NCBI GenBank assembly: GCA_963277665.1
Contig: OY728122.1
Location: forward strand, 2,129,410,024 to 2,129,474,023
DNA length: 64,000 nucleotides
DNA from: Viscum album
Taxonomy: Eukaryota; Streptophyta; Magnoliopsida; Santalales; Viscaceae
Direction of reading: 5' to 3'
In this document: in pieces, positions 38,201 to 52,800 of the stretch
Numbering within the stretch: position 1 is the stretch's first letter
Layout: each line of letters starts with the position of its first letter
The notes under the pieces: generated by a model
Databases searched by the model: none
What the model saw: the letters and a program-made list of their open reading frames with translations, nothing else
Told to the model about the DNA's origin: nothing
Made by a program: the position numbers and the translations under genes

Positions 38201-39900
38201 GAAGTTGAATGTTTGATGTACCTATGTATCTAATATTCTTATATATTGTTATTTAATGAAATTGTTTTAACATTAAATGATTATTATTCCAATAATTAAT
38301 ATAATTGTGGTGTTTGGAAATGTTAATAAATTTGTATTATGTGATTAAGGGCTTAATGTCATTGACAATATTACATCTTAATATGATATTTAATGGTGTG
38401 TTATTTATGATTTATTATAATTTAAAATCATATTTTTTATCATATAGATAAACATGGGATTGTATAATGATTTTATGACGTATTAATTAATGAATAAGTT
38501 TACATTACTTTTCGTGTAATGTTGTTTTATTGGATGAAATTTGATTTGAGTTACAACAGATGAGTTAAAATATTAAAGCATGGATTATTTTCTATTTGAA
38601 TTTATTTTGATTCTTGTAACTTTCAGAAATAATTAGTGTATTCAAGATAATACCTATTTTAAGATTTAACATGTTTGGTATGTAACATTTTGAGTTAATT
38701 TTTCATTATTGGTGATAAATCATATCTTTGGTCTTCAAAAATCTATGATCAAATATTTTATATATTTGTATTTTCAATATGAACTAGAATATTTTGGAGG
38801 AATCATAATATTAACTATTTAAGGATATTATAATTTCAAGCTTTAGGGGTTGTTGATGATGTTTTAGAAATTAATGTACTTTTTTTTATCCATATTGGAT
38901 TACGTGGGTTATCCATTGTATTCTTGTTATATATTTTTATATAGAAGAAATTATTGTTATTGTATTAATTACTATATTATATGTTATATTTTATTCATTG
39001 TTCTTTATTAATGTAATAAATAGAATGAATAGTTAAATACCATTAAAACGATGGTGTTGAAATTCATTAATACACAGGAAATTCATACAACAATTTTTAT
39101 GAAATGGAATTAAACCTAGTAAATACATTTCATCAACTTATCTTTCATGAGTGTAAAGGATTCCCCCCACAACAAGGAAAAGACCCTGAAATAAGTGTAT
39201 CATAAATTTAAATTTCATTTTTTAGAATTTATTTATTTTTCACCTGATATATACATACGGTTCTTTTCATTAACATTCTCCTGACCATGTTCTCTGCCTC
39301 ATGCTCAACATTTCCTATTTAATGGTCTATACATGGGGATGTAGCCAAACTGTTTACTTGTAGATCAGACTAGGATGATGAATCAAGGACTGTATTGGTG
39401 GTGTTAATATAGAAGACGGTCATTATTTCATTCTTCCATACTATATGGATTCTATGTTCTTTAAGGTATCCATTAACCTAAACAATTCACATTTTAAAAT
39501 GATTATTTAATATCTCTATGTGAAGGCGATTTTTGAAAAATGTATTTTCAAATATTGAATAATTAATATTTAATAACATGTTTTGAGTGTGAAATTTCTT
39601 TATGTGGGGATATACACCATTATTATTAAATATAAAATATTAATATGATTTGTATCATATATTACAAACACAATTGATATTTATACGAATTATGATATAT
39701 TTTAAACTATTAACATTTAAAAATGAAATAACCATTTAATTTTAGGGTATAAAATGATTAACTAAATTACAAACCAGATTTTTAATTTTTCAAATCAATT
39801 AAAATTAACATACTAGTAATTTAGAAAAAAAATAACTCATTTTCTAGTGATATCATAAAATTTCATAAAATTGTTATTTTCCACAAAATTGATTTTATGA
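35225..39900. other. AT-rich region, no gene recognised
   Basis: No coding or terminal motif that I can defend. TTGGTATTTGGTTC near 36,942 and CTATAAATAGGA near 37,848 recall a primer site and a TATA box, but lack confirming context. Probably plus-strand debris of family 1. Confidence 0.45.
39121..39420. other. Less AT-rich island
   Basis: Contains CCCCCCACAACAAGG, CTGACCATGTTCTCTGCCTC and GGGGATGTAGCC, standing out from the surroundings. Not identified. It lies directly left of recognisable LTR sequence, so it may be the end of an internal region. Confidence 0.3.
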
Positions 39901-42690
39901 CATATTTTGGTGTGGAATAAAATTATTTTATTGAATCATTAAAAATTTATTAAATGTTCATAATTTTTGAATTCATCATATTAGAAATAGGTTATTTTGA
40001 AATTTTAGTTATTCTTTGAAATTATTGATTTTTTGATAAATAGTTAAAGATATAGATTTTTCAAATACACTCATTTATTTTCATTAAATAATGTAAATAT
40101 ATAAAATCCAATTCTATATTATATTATTTAATAACATGATATATAATCATTTTGATTCTAAATTTTACAATTAATTCCTTTTGAATTAACAATATACCTA
40201 ACGTTGATATTATTATTTTTTATGGAAAAACATGTCATTTTCTTAAAACTATTTTATGGGGTGTTTTATGATATTATTGTAAAACTTATTTCCTCTACTT
40301 CTTAAAATTTAATATTGAGAAATTTATGCCAAATTTTGAAATAGGGAGTTCAAATTTGATAGATAGGACCCTTCTATTTTTTATCGTTATGAATATTAAT
40401 CATGGTAAATATTTGTCTACCTAGTAAGGAAAAATCTATAAACTAAATTTATAATCATGAATTATTGATTAAAAATCAAACAACAACATTATGTAATTTA
40501 ATTTTATAATATAAATATTACCATATCCATGTAAAACTATAATATCTTTTGTTTCATTTCTATTATCTGTTAAAAAATATATTAGTATCATTGTATATAA
40601 CAAATATTCCAAAATTTCACACTCTTTACAATATTATGTAAAAAGTATATTTTTAATGGAAAGAAGTTGATATATTTTGTTTTAATTGTGTTTTTTTTTA
40701 TTTAAAATAATTTGTCAATCACTGTAATTTTTTTCTGATTAAATAATTACCTCAAATGCATACTAAACACCAATTGTGTGCATTTTGACAAAGTAAAAAA
40801 TCATCTATGAGGTCTTAAAAACATATTAGTATTATAATTTTTATTAAATAGTGAATTAATGTAAAAAATATATTTTTAAATAAGATCACTATTTTCTATA
40901 GCATATACGACACATATAACTAAGAATTAACAACTCGTGAAATATATTATTTAAATATAACTTTTATATTCTAGACAATGAATTAGAAGGTATGAATAGG
41001 ACGAACTGATTTATGAAATTTTCATATATATTTAACAGAAATAACATTTTTTTAGTTATATTCATAGTAAATATTCACTATAATTTGTTGTGATGTCATT
41101 TTATTCATCAAAATAATGATTCATCAAAAAATTATTATTTTTTGTGTTTTGGAATAATTGTTAAATTATAATAAAATTTTTAATTATCTTATAGACATAA
41201 TATAAATTTTAATTCAACATAAAAAATTATAATATGTTGAATTTTTAAATTTTTCTAAGAAGACTTATTTTCGAGTGAATAGTTAAAAATAAATCTTTTT
41301 TAAACTGTCTTTTCATTTCAGTATATTATGTAATTTAAAAGACCTATTTTTATTATAATTTTATTTTAATGTTAATTTAGTATTATTTACTTTTATTTAA
41401 TTAGAATAATTAATTTTATTTCCTCATTATACAGGATTTTTGAATAAGAATATGTTTTTAATAAAATGAACTATTTTTTAAAAACAATTTTTATGTTCAC
41501 AATGTTTCTGAATATTAATAATTTAAGATAACAATTAATAATTAATTATTTGTGTTAGTATTATAATTTATATATCAAAATTGATTATTTTAAATATATC
41601 TTTGTATTATTTATTAACATGTAGGAAATATATTCTCATCATATTATATAAAAATACAATTTTTGAAAATTTGTTTATCTACAAAATTAGTGACATCATA
41701 ATTAAAATAAATTTTCTCACTTTTGTTAATTAAATTTAATAAAATTTATTATAAATTTGAAATAAAATGATCTAATAATATATAATGTTATAAAATAATT
41801 TTTCTGTCATAGTGAATTGTGAGAATAATAAAAAATTCTACATCGATTAATGGTAAAACATGTTTATTATGGGATAAAAAAATGATTAGTGTATAGTTTA
41901 CAATTATGTTTGTTGAATTCCAATTTTAGGGTCATTTGATAAAATTATACATTAAAAAAAATTATTATATATTATTTCGGAAACATTTTTTTGGAATTAC
42001 ATTAATAGTTTGGATTCTTTTGGGATATGTTGATGTAATTTCCAAGAAGGTCCACATCCCCCTCTTATAAAAGGTCACCTCCACCACAAACATCACCGAA
42101 CCTATTAATCTACCATTATGAGTAAATATTTTCTATAATCACTCCAAAAAATCCTTTTACACATTCTTTATTTTCTCTTCATTACAATATAACAATCCAA
42201 GGTTTCTTAAAAAGATATGCAATGTATGTTTTTTGTAGGTGAAGGTAATCATCCTCACTGAACTCTGGTTTTTTAATTTTTTCTTTTCAAAGAAAATAAT
42301 ATGTCATAATAATTATAATATAAAAAAATTATAAAATATACTATTATATAACTTATTTTAATGGAATAAAATTTTTTGTCTCCATTTATATAAAATGCAA
42401 AATAAATCCCTTACTTGTTTGGGTGGTGGGATACCACTGCACGAACCGATGTAATTTGTTTTCCAAATTGTCTCTCATGGATAGTACTAGTGAAGGTAAT
42501 AATGAATATATATCATACATATCACATGTTAATAATTCTATTAAAATAATATTCATTCCATTTCCAAACCCTTTCACCAATATTGAGAATTATTTATTCA
42601 TTCATGTGTACGTATAGGCCACCATCTCCCCACAGCTATGTAAATCAGATATATTGTCTACAATTCAAGAATTGTTAAAATTTATTATTT
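39900..42690 (+). repeat. Family 1 LTR fragment(s)
   Basis: 40,015-40,440 aligns with 50,520-50,940, for example TTTTTTGATAAATAGT and the GTCC-like block followed by CTTCTATTTTTTAT. Around 40,895 CTATAGCATATACGACACATATAACT matches CTGATAGCACACTCGACACACATCAACT at 49,936. These two landmarks are in swapped order relative to the LTR at 49,838, so the stretch is rearranged or composed of two overlapping LTR remnants. A core promoter is present at 42,066. The next LTR seems to begin near 42,700. Confidence 0.45.
42066..42072 (+). promoter_or_regulatory. LTR TATA box with pyrimidine/CACC context
   Basis: CCCCCTCTTATAAAAGGTCACCTCCACC is almost the promoter block of the LTR at 49,838 (CTCCCTCTTATAAAAGGCCACC). 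A GGTGAAGGTAATCATCCTCACTG block 170 bases downstream also matches its leader. Best preserved promoter outside the two long LTRs. Confidence 0.6.
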
Positions 42691-42699
42691 AATTATTAA

Positions 42700-45600
42700 A
42701 TATTATATTTATAAAATAAATATAATTTTAGATATAATGTGAATATATATCATACAGATAATCTATAACATTCAAATTAAAATATAATGACTAGAAAATG
42801 ATATTGTCATGCGATTAAATAGTAATAATATAATATTTTAAATTAATTTGTGGTAAGATGTTATAATAGGATCATATACGATATTATAAATATGAATATA
42901 AAAGTGAAATAAATTAATAAAATATACAAAATTGTTATACATAATGTTAAATCTAATTCATCTAATGAGATGTGTGAGGTACATAAATTCAATAAAAGTA
43001 CATTTATTCAGTCATATTTTAAAAATTTTCCTCTAATTTTATTTGGTTATATTAAATATCCATTAGATTGGATAGTCAATGATTCTGTGTAAAATATATT
43101 TTTATCATTTCATATATACATTTAAAATGTTTTCCTTGGATTTAAATTTTATTAGAATAATAAATCTATTAATTACAACTTACTTCAAAGTATGGTCACT
43201 AAAGCATCTTCATCTTAATTTTCATTCATTGATGAATATTTTATTTTTATTCTAATAAATTATATTATATGGTATATTAATTATTGAAAACAACCCATTA
43301 TATAATTTTTACTCCATAGATGATTTGTGGTGCGAACATTATCCTTATTCATTTTCTAGATGTCTTGTAATCATTTTGATTAGGGGAATTTTTGGAATTC
43401 AATTAATCAATTAATTTATTGACTTTTAATCTTCTATATAACCATTTGCATTTCCTAAAACATTTTAAATTACTTTTCTCTTAAATTTCCATATTAATTA
43501 CCATGGATATTATTATTTATAAAACATCTTATCATTTCTACATATTTTGTTTTATTTTAGAATTTATTGATTTGGATGGGTAAATATTTGAAGGATTGTA
43601 TTCTCTATTCAATTAGGATATTTATTATTAAGGTATATTTTTAATGAATTAACATGATTATTTGATATTTGAATCATTAATTTCTTATGCAGTGATTGGT
43701 GGGGACAAAAATTATTTACCCAACAATGCATCTGAAGGTATACTGAGATAATTCCCTAAGATAGAGTAGTTGCTTTTTTACCCATATTTTTTAATTTTCA
43801 TAGAAATGGTTTTAATGGTATAGATATCATGATGTTTTAGATAATTAAATCTCATATTACTAATTTCCCTTAGTGACAATTTAGTTGTTAGTATCCATAA
43901 AATGAATGCATTTATATGTTCTATATGTGTACTTTATGTTGATGTTATTTATCAAATGGAATTTTTGTTTAGTTTTTCTCTTTTTCATAATAATTAGGAA
44001 GATATAAACATAATAGTATAATTATTTATTAAATGTAAATTTTTTATGATATTTTACTTGTTTAATTGATTGTACCATACTAATTCAAGATTTATTTTGT
44101 TATATGTAACCCATACTAGGCATTTGATCACACCTTTAATTTCTATCCCTTACACATGAAATGAAGAGGAAATTATTAAATTATTTTAAGGATACAAAAT
44201 ATTTACATTAATTATATTATAATTTATAAATTAAATTGTTTTTAAATACAAAATTATTCATTTATTTACAAAGACTAAAAAACTATTCATTCATTTTGGA
44301 TGTGATCACTTCTATTGAGAACTAATGTAACAATGTAAAAACCACCTTTGGGCTACTATGGTCAAAATATTTATAGTTAAATGAATTATGTAGATATATT
44401 TGACATATTATTAATTCATTAATAGTTGAGATTCATAATTACTTTTTCTATTTCAATTTCATTAAATTCAAATATTATTAATTGTATATAAATTGAGATT
44501 ATTCTTATTTTTAGAAAGAAATTATTTCATAAATAAAATAAATTCATCAAATACCATTAAATATTATGTGTAGAATGTAACACTTTAAAAAAAATTATTT
44601 ATTGTCCATGTATAACAAAAAATCTATTTTATATATAAATGTATAACCCTTTAAATTTTAAAAATGAATCATCGTGAGTAAGAAAAACATTGTTAACAAT
44701 GGTGGGGAAAATATTGTTATTAAAATGATTAAAAAACTTAGATAAATCCCATTGGTGTGTATTATTTTTATCCTACCCATATCACAATATAATATGAGTA
44801 ATTTGTAGGAAATCGTTTATATAATGTTTGTTCATAATATTTTAAAATAATTACAATTTCATGTGTTGCACACTCCTCAATTATAAAATGTCACCCATCC
44901 ACTTTTTTCGTTACTACACATTTAATAAACTATATCAACCACATGATATTTAACTCTGTTATTTTCTTTTCTATAAATGAAATAGTGTGTTGGTTTTATA
45001 TAGAATTCTTTCCCAGGTTTCCATCGAGAGTGACATATCAAAATCCTATTATAGAATATGTTGTCCTCTTTATCGAATCTTCCACGCTTATTTATTTCTA
45101 TACATCCCCTAATTTTTTCTTAACCATTCAAAAAAAATAAATCCAGTATATATATATTATGGTAATGATAACTTCATTTTCCAAAATCATTCCATCATAC
45201 AGATGTTGAGAAAATTCTCATGTGTAGTGATAATTTACAGTCTGTAAATAATGATGTAATAAATTATTCATGACCAATTTACATTGATAGAAATAAATAT
45301 TCAACTAATGAGTATATATTATAGTGACGAAATAATTATTGATTGGAAACTATATTATATCATTATTATTCAAATATTCATTTATGATGAAGAATGATAA
45401 GGTCACTTGTGTATATGTCTGGACTTCCATAATCATTAATAAATTTTATTCATTTTTCATTTACACATGAAACAGAAGTTAACTAGGATTGTATTATGAT
45501 TATATAATATATATTTATTGTGATAATTATTCTAAAAATTCATAATATTATTTACATTCCTTCTTTTTCATTCTCTAAAATTCTAAATTAGTGTTCTTTC

Positions 45601-47985
45601 ATATGTTCAGCCAACCATCTACATGAACAGTCTAAATCATTTTTTATATAGGGAATTTAGGAATGATTATAAAAATTTATCTAATGAATAAATATTATAT
45701 ATATAAAATTAATTAAACTATTGATATGATGAAATTATTACTTAAATTGAAGAACTATAACACCCATCAATAATAATATATGGTAAATCAAAGTAGGTAA
45801 AACTAAAATATTTATAATAATGAAGTTTTCTTGAGGAATAATTGATATGACTTTATACATTGAAATAATGTTATATAATAAAAATAAATAATTTCATGTG
45901 TAAATTTGTAATGTGTTTAAAACTACTATACATGAGTTTAAATCACATCAATTAAATTTAAAACGCATGGTAACATGATTTATAACATAGTTTACATTCA
46001 TTATTTATGAATAATACGTTATTGACAATGTTATGCCTTTGATATGTGTAAAACGAACCCTAATTATATTATACCGCATTAAAATTTTATTTCTAGGAAT
46101 TTTAATTTATCTTACACAATAACATTATTGATTAGTAAATAATTCAATATTATGATATCTTTATGTAATATTGAATAACATTCAAGTCTGTTATTACATA
46201 TTTGATATTATGAACATATTTAAATTACTATGGTATATGTACTTCACCATTTATATATTTTACATGAATTTATATTTAGTCATGATTAATAATAATCTAA
46301 ATAATTTTTATTATTTCATTAGATTTCGATTTAAATTTTACCAAATAGCTATGAATTTATTTTAGAATCTCATTTTTTGGGATTCTTATATTTTTCACTA
46401 TTAGATTTTATTGTATATCCTCACTAATCATCATTTCCTTTTATCATTTGATTATTTATAGTGTTTTATTATTTTAATACAACCATTACGCACTATTGTA
46501 ATAAAATCAGGTAAAAATATTTTACTATAAAAGACGATAATATTTAAATTTTTGATATTTTGTGCAAATTCAAAATCCATAATTATTGAAAGAAATTCGC
46601 AAAAGAATATTTTTATGTAATTGATTTTTTATGGATGGTTTATATTAAGGATCAATTTCTATGAGGTTTTAATAGAATCTTTCTAATATGTTCCAATAGG
46701 GTTTTTCCACTTTGATTATAATAAGTCAAATAGAATATTTCTTTTTATTAAATACAGTATTAAATTACATCCATGTGGCCATATTCATTTTATGATTGGT
46801 ATATTATTATATATGTTTCCAATGGTTTTACCAATAAAACTCCATAATTAAAAAATATTTTACTATTCATCTTCTATTTTCATTTATTCTAGAAAAGATT
46901 ATAACTTCTTAAAAAATATATTTTTTTATAAATTGGAAGACATTTATCAAATCTCATTAATTTTTTATTCATTATTATTAACATGAAATAATAAATCTCT
47001 TATGAAAATAAATAATTAGTTATCATATTTCTAATAAATTTATATATTTTTTAATTTTAAATATTAGTATTTCCTAAATTGTATACCAATTATATAAATG
47101 TTGTTTTATTATTAATGTTGTTTGATTGACTAGGGAAATCTTCAAATTCTGTATTTGTTAATCATTATTTATATTTATTAATTAGAAATTATATTTATGA
47201 TTTAAATTGACAAGTAAATATAATATAAATTAATTGGACAATGTAACTTTTGTGAAAAGACTATTATAGCCCTATGATGTATCTGTAGGTCTCATGAGAC
47301 AAATCTAAGTGCATATGTGGCCAAGTCCTTACAAATTTCTCTATGGAGTCTTGGAAAGTGTATTATGCAATATATATATTATGTATAGAGTTATACATTC
47401 CATCATTATAAAATAATTTCATTATTTCAATTTGAATTTTGGAGAAGTCGTGTTATTTGTGTATATGATTCAAAAATATGGGATTATTGATATGAAATTA
47501 TTTTATCATGATTTATATGTTCAATATTATTCATAATGCACCAATTATTAATTAAATAGTATGGACTATTAGTTTTACATATTTTGAATGTGATTATTCC
47601 TTCTTTTCCCTTCATATACACTGATGCATGTAATCTTTAATGAGAGTATCGTCAAACAATTATTTTGATTCCTTTACATAGAATGTGCTAAATAAATAGT
47701 TAATCATGTTTGATGATAAATATTTTTTTATATTTCAAAAAAAATTATATTTTATTATGAATGAAAAATGGAAATTGTTTTAGTGGATTTATATATAGAG
47801 TGAGATTTCAAATTATATTTCTCACTATTAAGCCTTCCAATAATTTTTGTATAACAAATAAATAATTATATTCTATACTACACTCCACCATTACCGGTAT
47901 ATAAATTATATGAGTTATCAATCAACTTCATATTATGATTAATATGGACTTCGTAAGGAAATAATGTTATTTGGATTGTAATAAA
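42700..47985 (+). repeat. LTR, first and oldest copy of the array
   Basis: Start not marked by a clear TGTAAC. It is placed by landmarks: GATTTGTGGTGCGAACATTATC near 43,320 against GATGTGGTGCATCAATATT near 50,468, and TTTGGGCTACTATGG near 44,346 against TTTGGGAGCCACTTGG at 51,058. The TATA block TTATAAAATGTCACCCATCCAC at 44,881 matches the block at 51,879. The 3' end is set by a primer-site-like string at 47,986. More diverged than the next two copies. Confidence 0.45.
44882..44888 (+). promoter_or_regulatory. LTR TATA box
   Basis: CTCAATTATAAAATGTCACCC, the decayed counterpart of CTCTTATAAAAGGCCACCC at 51,877, located 6,998 bases upstream of it. Confidence 0.5.
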
Positions 47986-47999
47986 TTGGGTCATGCAGG
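47986..47999 (+). other. Degenerate primer-binding-site candidate
   Basis: TTGGGTCATGCAGGG can be aligned to TTGGTATCAGAGG with small gaps. It is followed by TTTTGGAAACCACCATGG, resembling TTTTGGATAACCACATG after the true site at 54,575. Confidence 0.35.
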
Positions 48000-49837
48000 G
48001 TTAATTTAATTTTAATTTTGGAAACCACCATGGTTGAATATCAGTGTTCATTATGTGAGTAAAAAGTCAGTTTTTTGGGGTCCCCTCTACCAATTTCTCT
48101 TTCAAGGATCCAAACAATACCGCTAAAATTCAAAAAGGCCCCCTAGATATAATGGGAACTGATTTGTGTGTGATTAAAACCAACCTTTTAAAGATATATT
48201 TCAAGTCAGATGTTTAAATATAGATATTTGGGACACTGTTTGTAACTATTACACGTTTTTCTGGATCTTTTGGAAGTAAAGGTTTCCTAACCTAGGTTTT
48301 ATATATTAATATTTACCCTTTTTCGATCAGAATGGCTCCCTTAGATTAAATTTTTTCATTCCCATTCACGTCACCTTTTATTTTTTTAAGGATGGTAAGA
48401 CCTCTATTTTGGGGTTCAGTTTCATTCTGTATATAACTATGATTATTAAAAATATAAATTCACACATTATATCAAATTATAGTATTGGTAAATATTAATT
48501 TTATTAGTTAGAGGACCATTTTTGTATTAATAATCATATCACTTTAACATTCTCTTCTCAATTGGGTCACCATTAGATTGGGAAATTGGTGATGTTGGCT
48601 ATAATATGTGTTGGAATATTTTATATCATACATTTTTATGGATTGGTTTTCTATCAAATGGATTTATTAGATCATCTGATAATTATTATGATGTTTTATC
48701 TACATCACAGCTCAATAAGTAGCACCTCAATCCTGTATGTGTCCTAATTTGTATGGAAATTGAGATGGAAGCATGCATCAAATATTTCTATGGCTAATAG
48801 AGACCAATGATCCATATATTATTTTTTTGTATTAGTAGTATATTTTGATGGTTAATGTGTTGTGGTTTCACTTATAAAAATCACAAGATTCATGGGAAAT
48901 GAATATATAGTAGTAGAGATGTTTTATCACATTTACCCAACGCATCCTTCACTATTTGTAGTTTTTTCAGTGTTAGACTTTACTATTATAGAGGGGATAT
49001 ATTATCAGAGTTTAAGTATTTGTAACTTATATTTTTTTATTAGAATCCCACGAGATTGATGGTTGGAATAGACATTTTAGTGATGCTCCTAAGAGTCATG
49101 ACCACGATCATTGATACTGGAAGACACCATCCTGTCCATGAGAGGATCCCCCTGCCGATGGCATTGGTTAGGGAATATTTACTAATGTTTGAAATTTAAT
49201 TTTATAACCCAAAAAATAGTTATTAACCCCTTATATCCTCATTAAGTAACATACAAGGATTATTAGTCCTTAATTTGACCTCCATTGGAATTTTTGGAAG
49301 CATTGAGCATATCCATTTGATGATTCAGTCATCGATTGAATATTTTTTAATGGTTTTATGTTTGATCATATTTGATATTATTTTTATACCACATTTTTTG
49401 ATGTTAGAATTTCTATTGTACACCATTGTTATCAATTGATAATTTTTTTATCATTTTAATCCTCTGATAGAATCAATGTGTATTTTCTTTTTGGGAGTTG
49501 GATTTATTTTCTATTTGGGTGTGGCACATGTGACCTTTTTTCAATGTCAATTGATCATATCCCCTAACATTTTTTCTATCTCAACATTTAATAAAACTAT
49601 TCCATTTTAAAAAAAAATAAATCTAATATCAGCATAATTTAGTTACAGAAACAACAATCAATGAATTTTGTAATTTTTTCTTTTAAATGATATATTAACT
49701 TAAAAATTCTACAACACATCCTAAACATTGAAAATATATATGTTATATTCAATCCATTAAGATTAGTCTATTCGTGGTTACGATAATGTCAATTTAATAG
49801 TCATAATTGAAGTGATGGCCACAACCAATATGAATAC
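48000..49837 (+). pseudogene. Internal region of first array unit
   Basis: Less AT-rich patches occur at 48,060-48,420 (TTGGGGTCCCCTCTACC, AAAAAGGCCCCCTAG) and 49,080-49,170 (GACACCATCCTG, GAGGATCCCCCTGCCGATGG). GACACCAT at 49,131 corresponds to GACACCATGATCAAGG in the next two internal copies (55,351 and 63,557). No domain can be read with confidence. A 65-codon frame (48,862-49,059) has no recognisable relative. It ends where the LTR at 49,838 begins, so it belongs to the array rather than to flanking DNA. Confidence 0.4.
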
Positions 49838-52800
49838 TATAACAACCCATGTATTTATAGTATAATATATTTTCATATATTTAAATATTTATGAATAATA
49901 TATATATATATTACATTAAATTGGAACCTTTTTTCTGATAGCACACTCGACACACATCAACTGGTTTTTCTGAAATCTTACGTTGCATGTCGTATTGAGT
50001 TACAGAGAAAAAATATTTCAATAATATTATTATTTTTTAAATGGTAGTTAATTCATATTCCTTGAATGGAGGGAATTAATAGTATCAAATGAATTATTAA
50101 TATATGGTTTACACATGTTTAAATAATGCGTCATTAGTTTCCTAATTTATTATAAATGGAAATAAAAACTAATTGAATATAAAGGATGTGTTTTTATGAA
50201 AACCGATTTAAAAAGAGAATAATTATGTTAATAAATCATATAACTATTTATTTATTTTTATTTAATGTAAAAATATATTTTATATATTCAGTGTAATTTT
50301 TTAAATTCATCATATATGTTTTCATGATATGATATAATAACTAATTCATTTTTTTAGATAAAACAAGTATTTTCTTAAAAATGTAGTTTTAGAGCCTAAG
50401 GATAGAGAACCGTTTTTAAATATCATTTTTAAAAATTTATATATCAGGTATAAAAAAACTTATTCATTTGATGTGGTGCATCAATATTTACTTTAGATGA
50501 TGTTTTGATATTTTTCATATAACTATCATTTTTTGATGAATAGTAAAAATATGCTAAATTTTAAATGAAAACATATTTTTCAATTGAGTTAATTTATATA
50601 GATAAACCATATTATTTAATAATTTTAATGTATAAATGGAATATATATATTATCATTTGTTAAAATGTTTTTAATTGGATCTAGTTTCACTTTAAAATTT
50701 GAAAAAACAATTGTAAATCTTTTGAATGTTTTTACATCCTAAAAACATGCATTTTGGTTTTGACAATGACAATTACTTTTAAATTAATTACGGAAAATAT
50801 AATGTATTTCCATTCATAAAAATGATTCCAAATTTTTAATTAGAAGGTCCAAATATTTTAAATAAGAGCCTTTTATTTTTTGGATATTATTAATAGTAAG
50901 TTCAGTATTTATTTTTATTTACCATGGTTAAAGGGTAAATAGAGTTTGTAAGGGTAAAAATAATATTATAATAATATAAAACTTCCCTAACACATGTACT
51001 AATAATATTATATGACATAAATTAGACCATGATCATCCCTAGGACAAACCATTGGCATTTGGGAGCCACTTGGGTGTGAAAATGGCATTTTATAATTTTT
51101 AATTTAATGATATACAAGAATATTACTTAAACATGTATATTTTAATAGAAAAATTAATATATATTTATATAAATTATCTATTTGACCATAAATATACCAT
51201 AGAAATATAAAAATATTTCCTAGATCATGGCATTTTATTTATAAATTTTAGACTTTAAATAAATTATTTAATTTATGACACAATTATGATGGAGTGATTA
51301 TCTTAGTAATGAATGATTCAAATAAATGATATTATAAATAATAGAATAAGTGTAATTTGATTATTATTAATTCATAAAATAATTTTATGAACTATATGAC
51401 ATATTATCAATGATTTAATTCCTTTTCACTGAAATAATAAAGTTATTATGACTATAACAAAAATCAATTACTAAATGGTGTAGGAAATGTCAAACAATGA
51501 ATGTTTAAAACAAATAATGTTTTATTAAAGGATATAATTGTCCTAAAAATCAAATATTCGGTAATTTGACTTATATAATGTTTAAAATATCATTAATGAT
51601 CTACTTTTGGTTCTTCTTACATTTTATAGTTTCTATAGTAACCATACATTATGAAAATACGAGAAGACATGGTAAGAGGTAATGTTTTTAACTGAAGGTT
51701 AAATCTAACAGATAAGGTTTTGGTTTTGACCTAAACATTTCTAAAACATATTGGCTGAAAGTATTTCTACCCATACATATAATATATTATATTTATCACT
51801 TTTGAGGTATTATAATTCTAAAATAAAATTTTAATAAAATAATATTTTAAGACAATCCTAAAGTGACCCTCCTCCCTCTTATAAAAGGCCACCCCCTCTA
51901 CCCACATACACACTCCACTCAAGCCCCTTGTATCATCTAAAATATAAAAAAATAATCTCCCAACATCCATAAATTCTTCCTATAAGCCTTAACATGTGAA
52001 TAATTAAATTCAATAATGCCATTTTTCTCATCCAGAGGAAGTTACCCGATTTATAGGTAGCATCTTCTCTCAAGTTCCATTCCATTATATTCCTTCATAA
52101 CTCCCTATGATCGTATTATTTTATCAGCTAGGAAAACTTGCTTCCTAAATATAGTAGGATATTTTTGTGATATGTATTCTAACTACACTTACACATACAT
52201 CCATCCAATGCATATGATGATACCATTTCTGTGTATAATGAACTACTTCCTCGTGAAACGATGATTGTTTAATTCTCTCCAACCACCACTCATTCTGGAC
52301 ATTAGGATGAAACTGTATTAATATATCACATATATTTTATTTATATTTCCTCTATTCTTCTGTATTTTTTAGTTATTAAATACCTTGTTCCTTCTATTTT
52401 GTTTAAATACAACAATTTCATTTGAGGAAATGTAGACTACCGCCCCCTCAAAGTGATATAACTCATTCAAACCATACATAAAATGCATACATGGTGGAAT
52501 TTATGAACTTATATAAAATATATATCATATATATTAAAATGGAATTATAACATACATATGTATAATTTATTTTTGATTCATTTAATATTACAAAGAAATG
52601 AAAGCAACATTCATAGGTACCTACGACCTACCATCTCCATGAACGATGAATTTATTTTCTTACTTAAGTGTGTGATGGAATATTATAATTAAATATATAA
52701 GGGATATATATTATATTTAAATCATGAATATAAAAATAGAGATGATGGAATGTTGACTACATGGACAATTTATATCCAAAAAAGTTCATTTTCGACTAAG

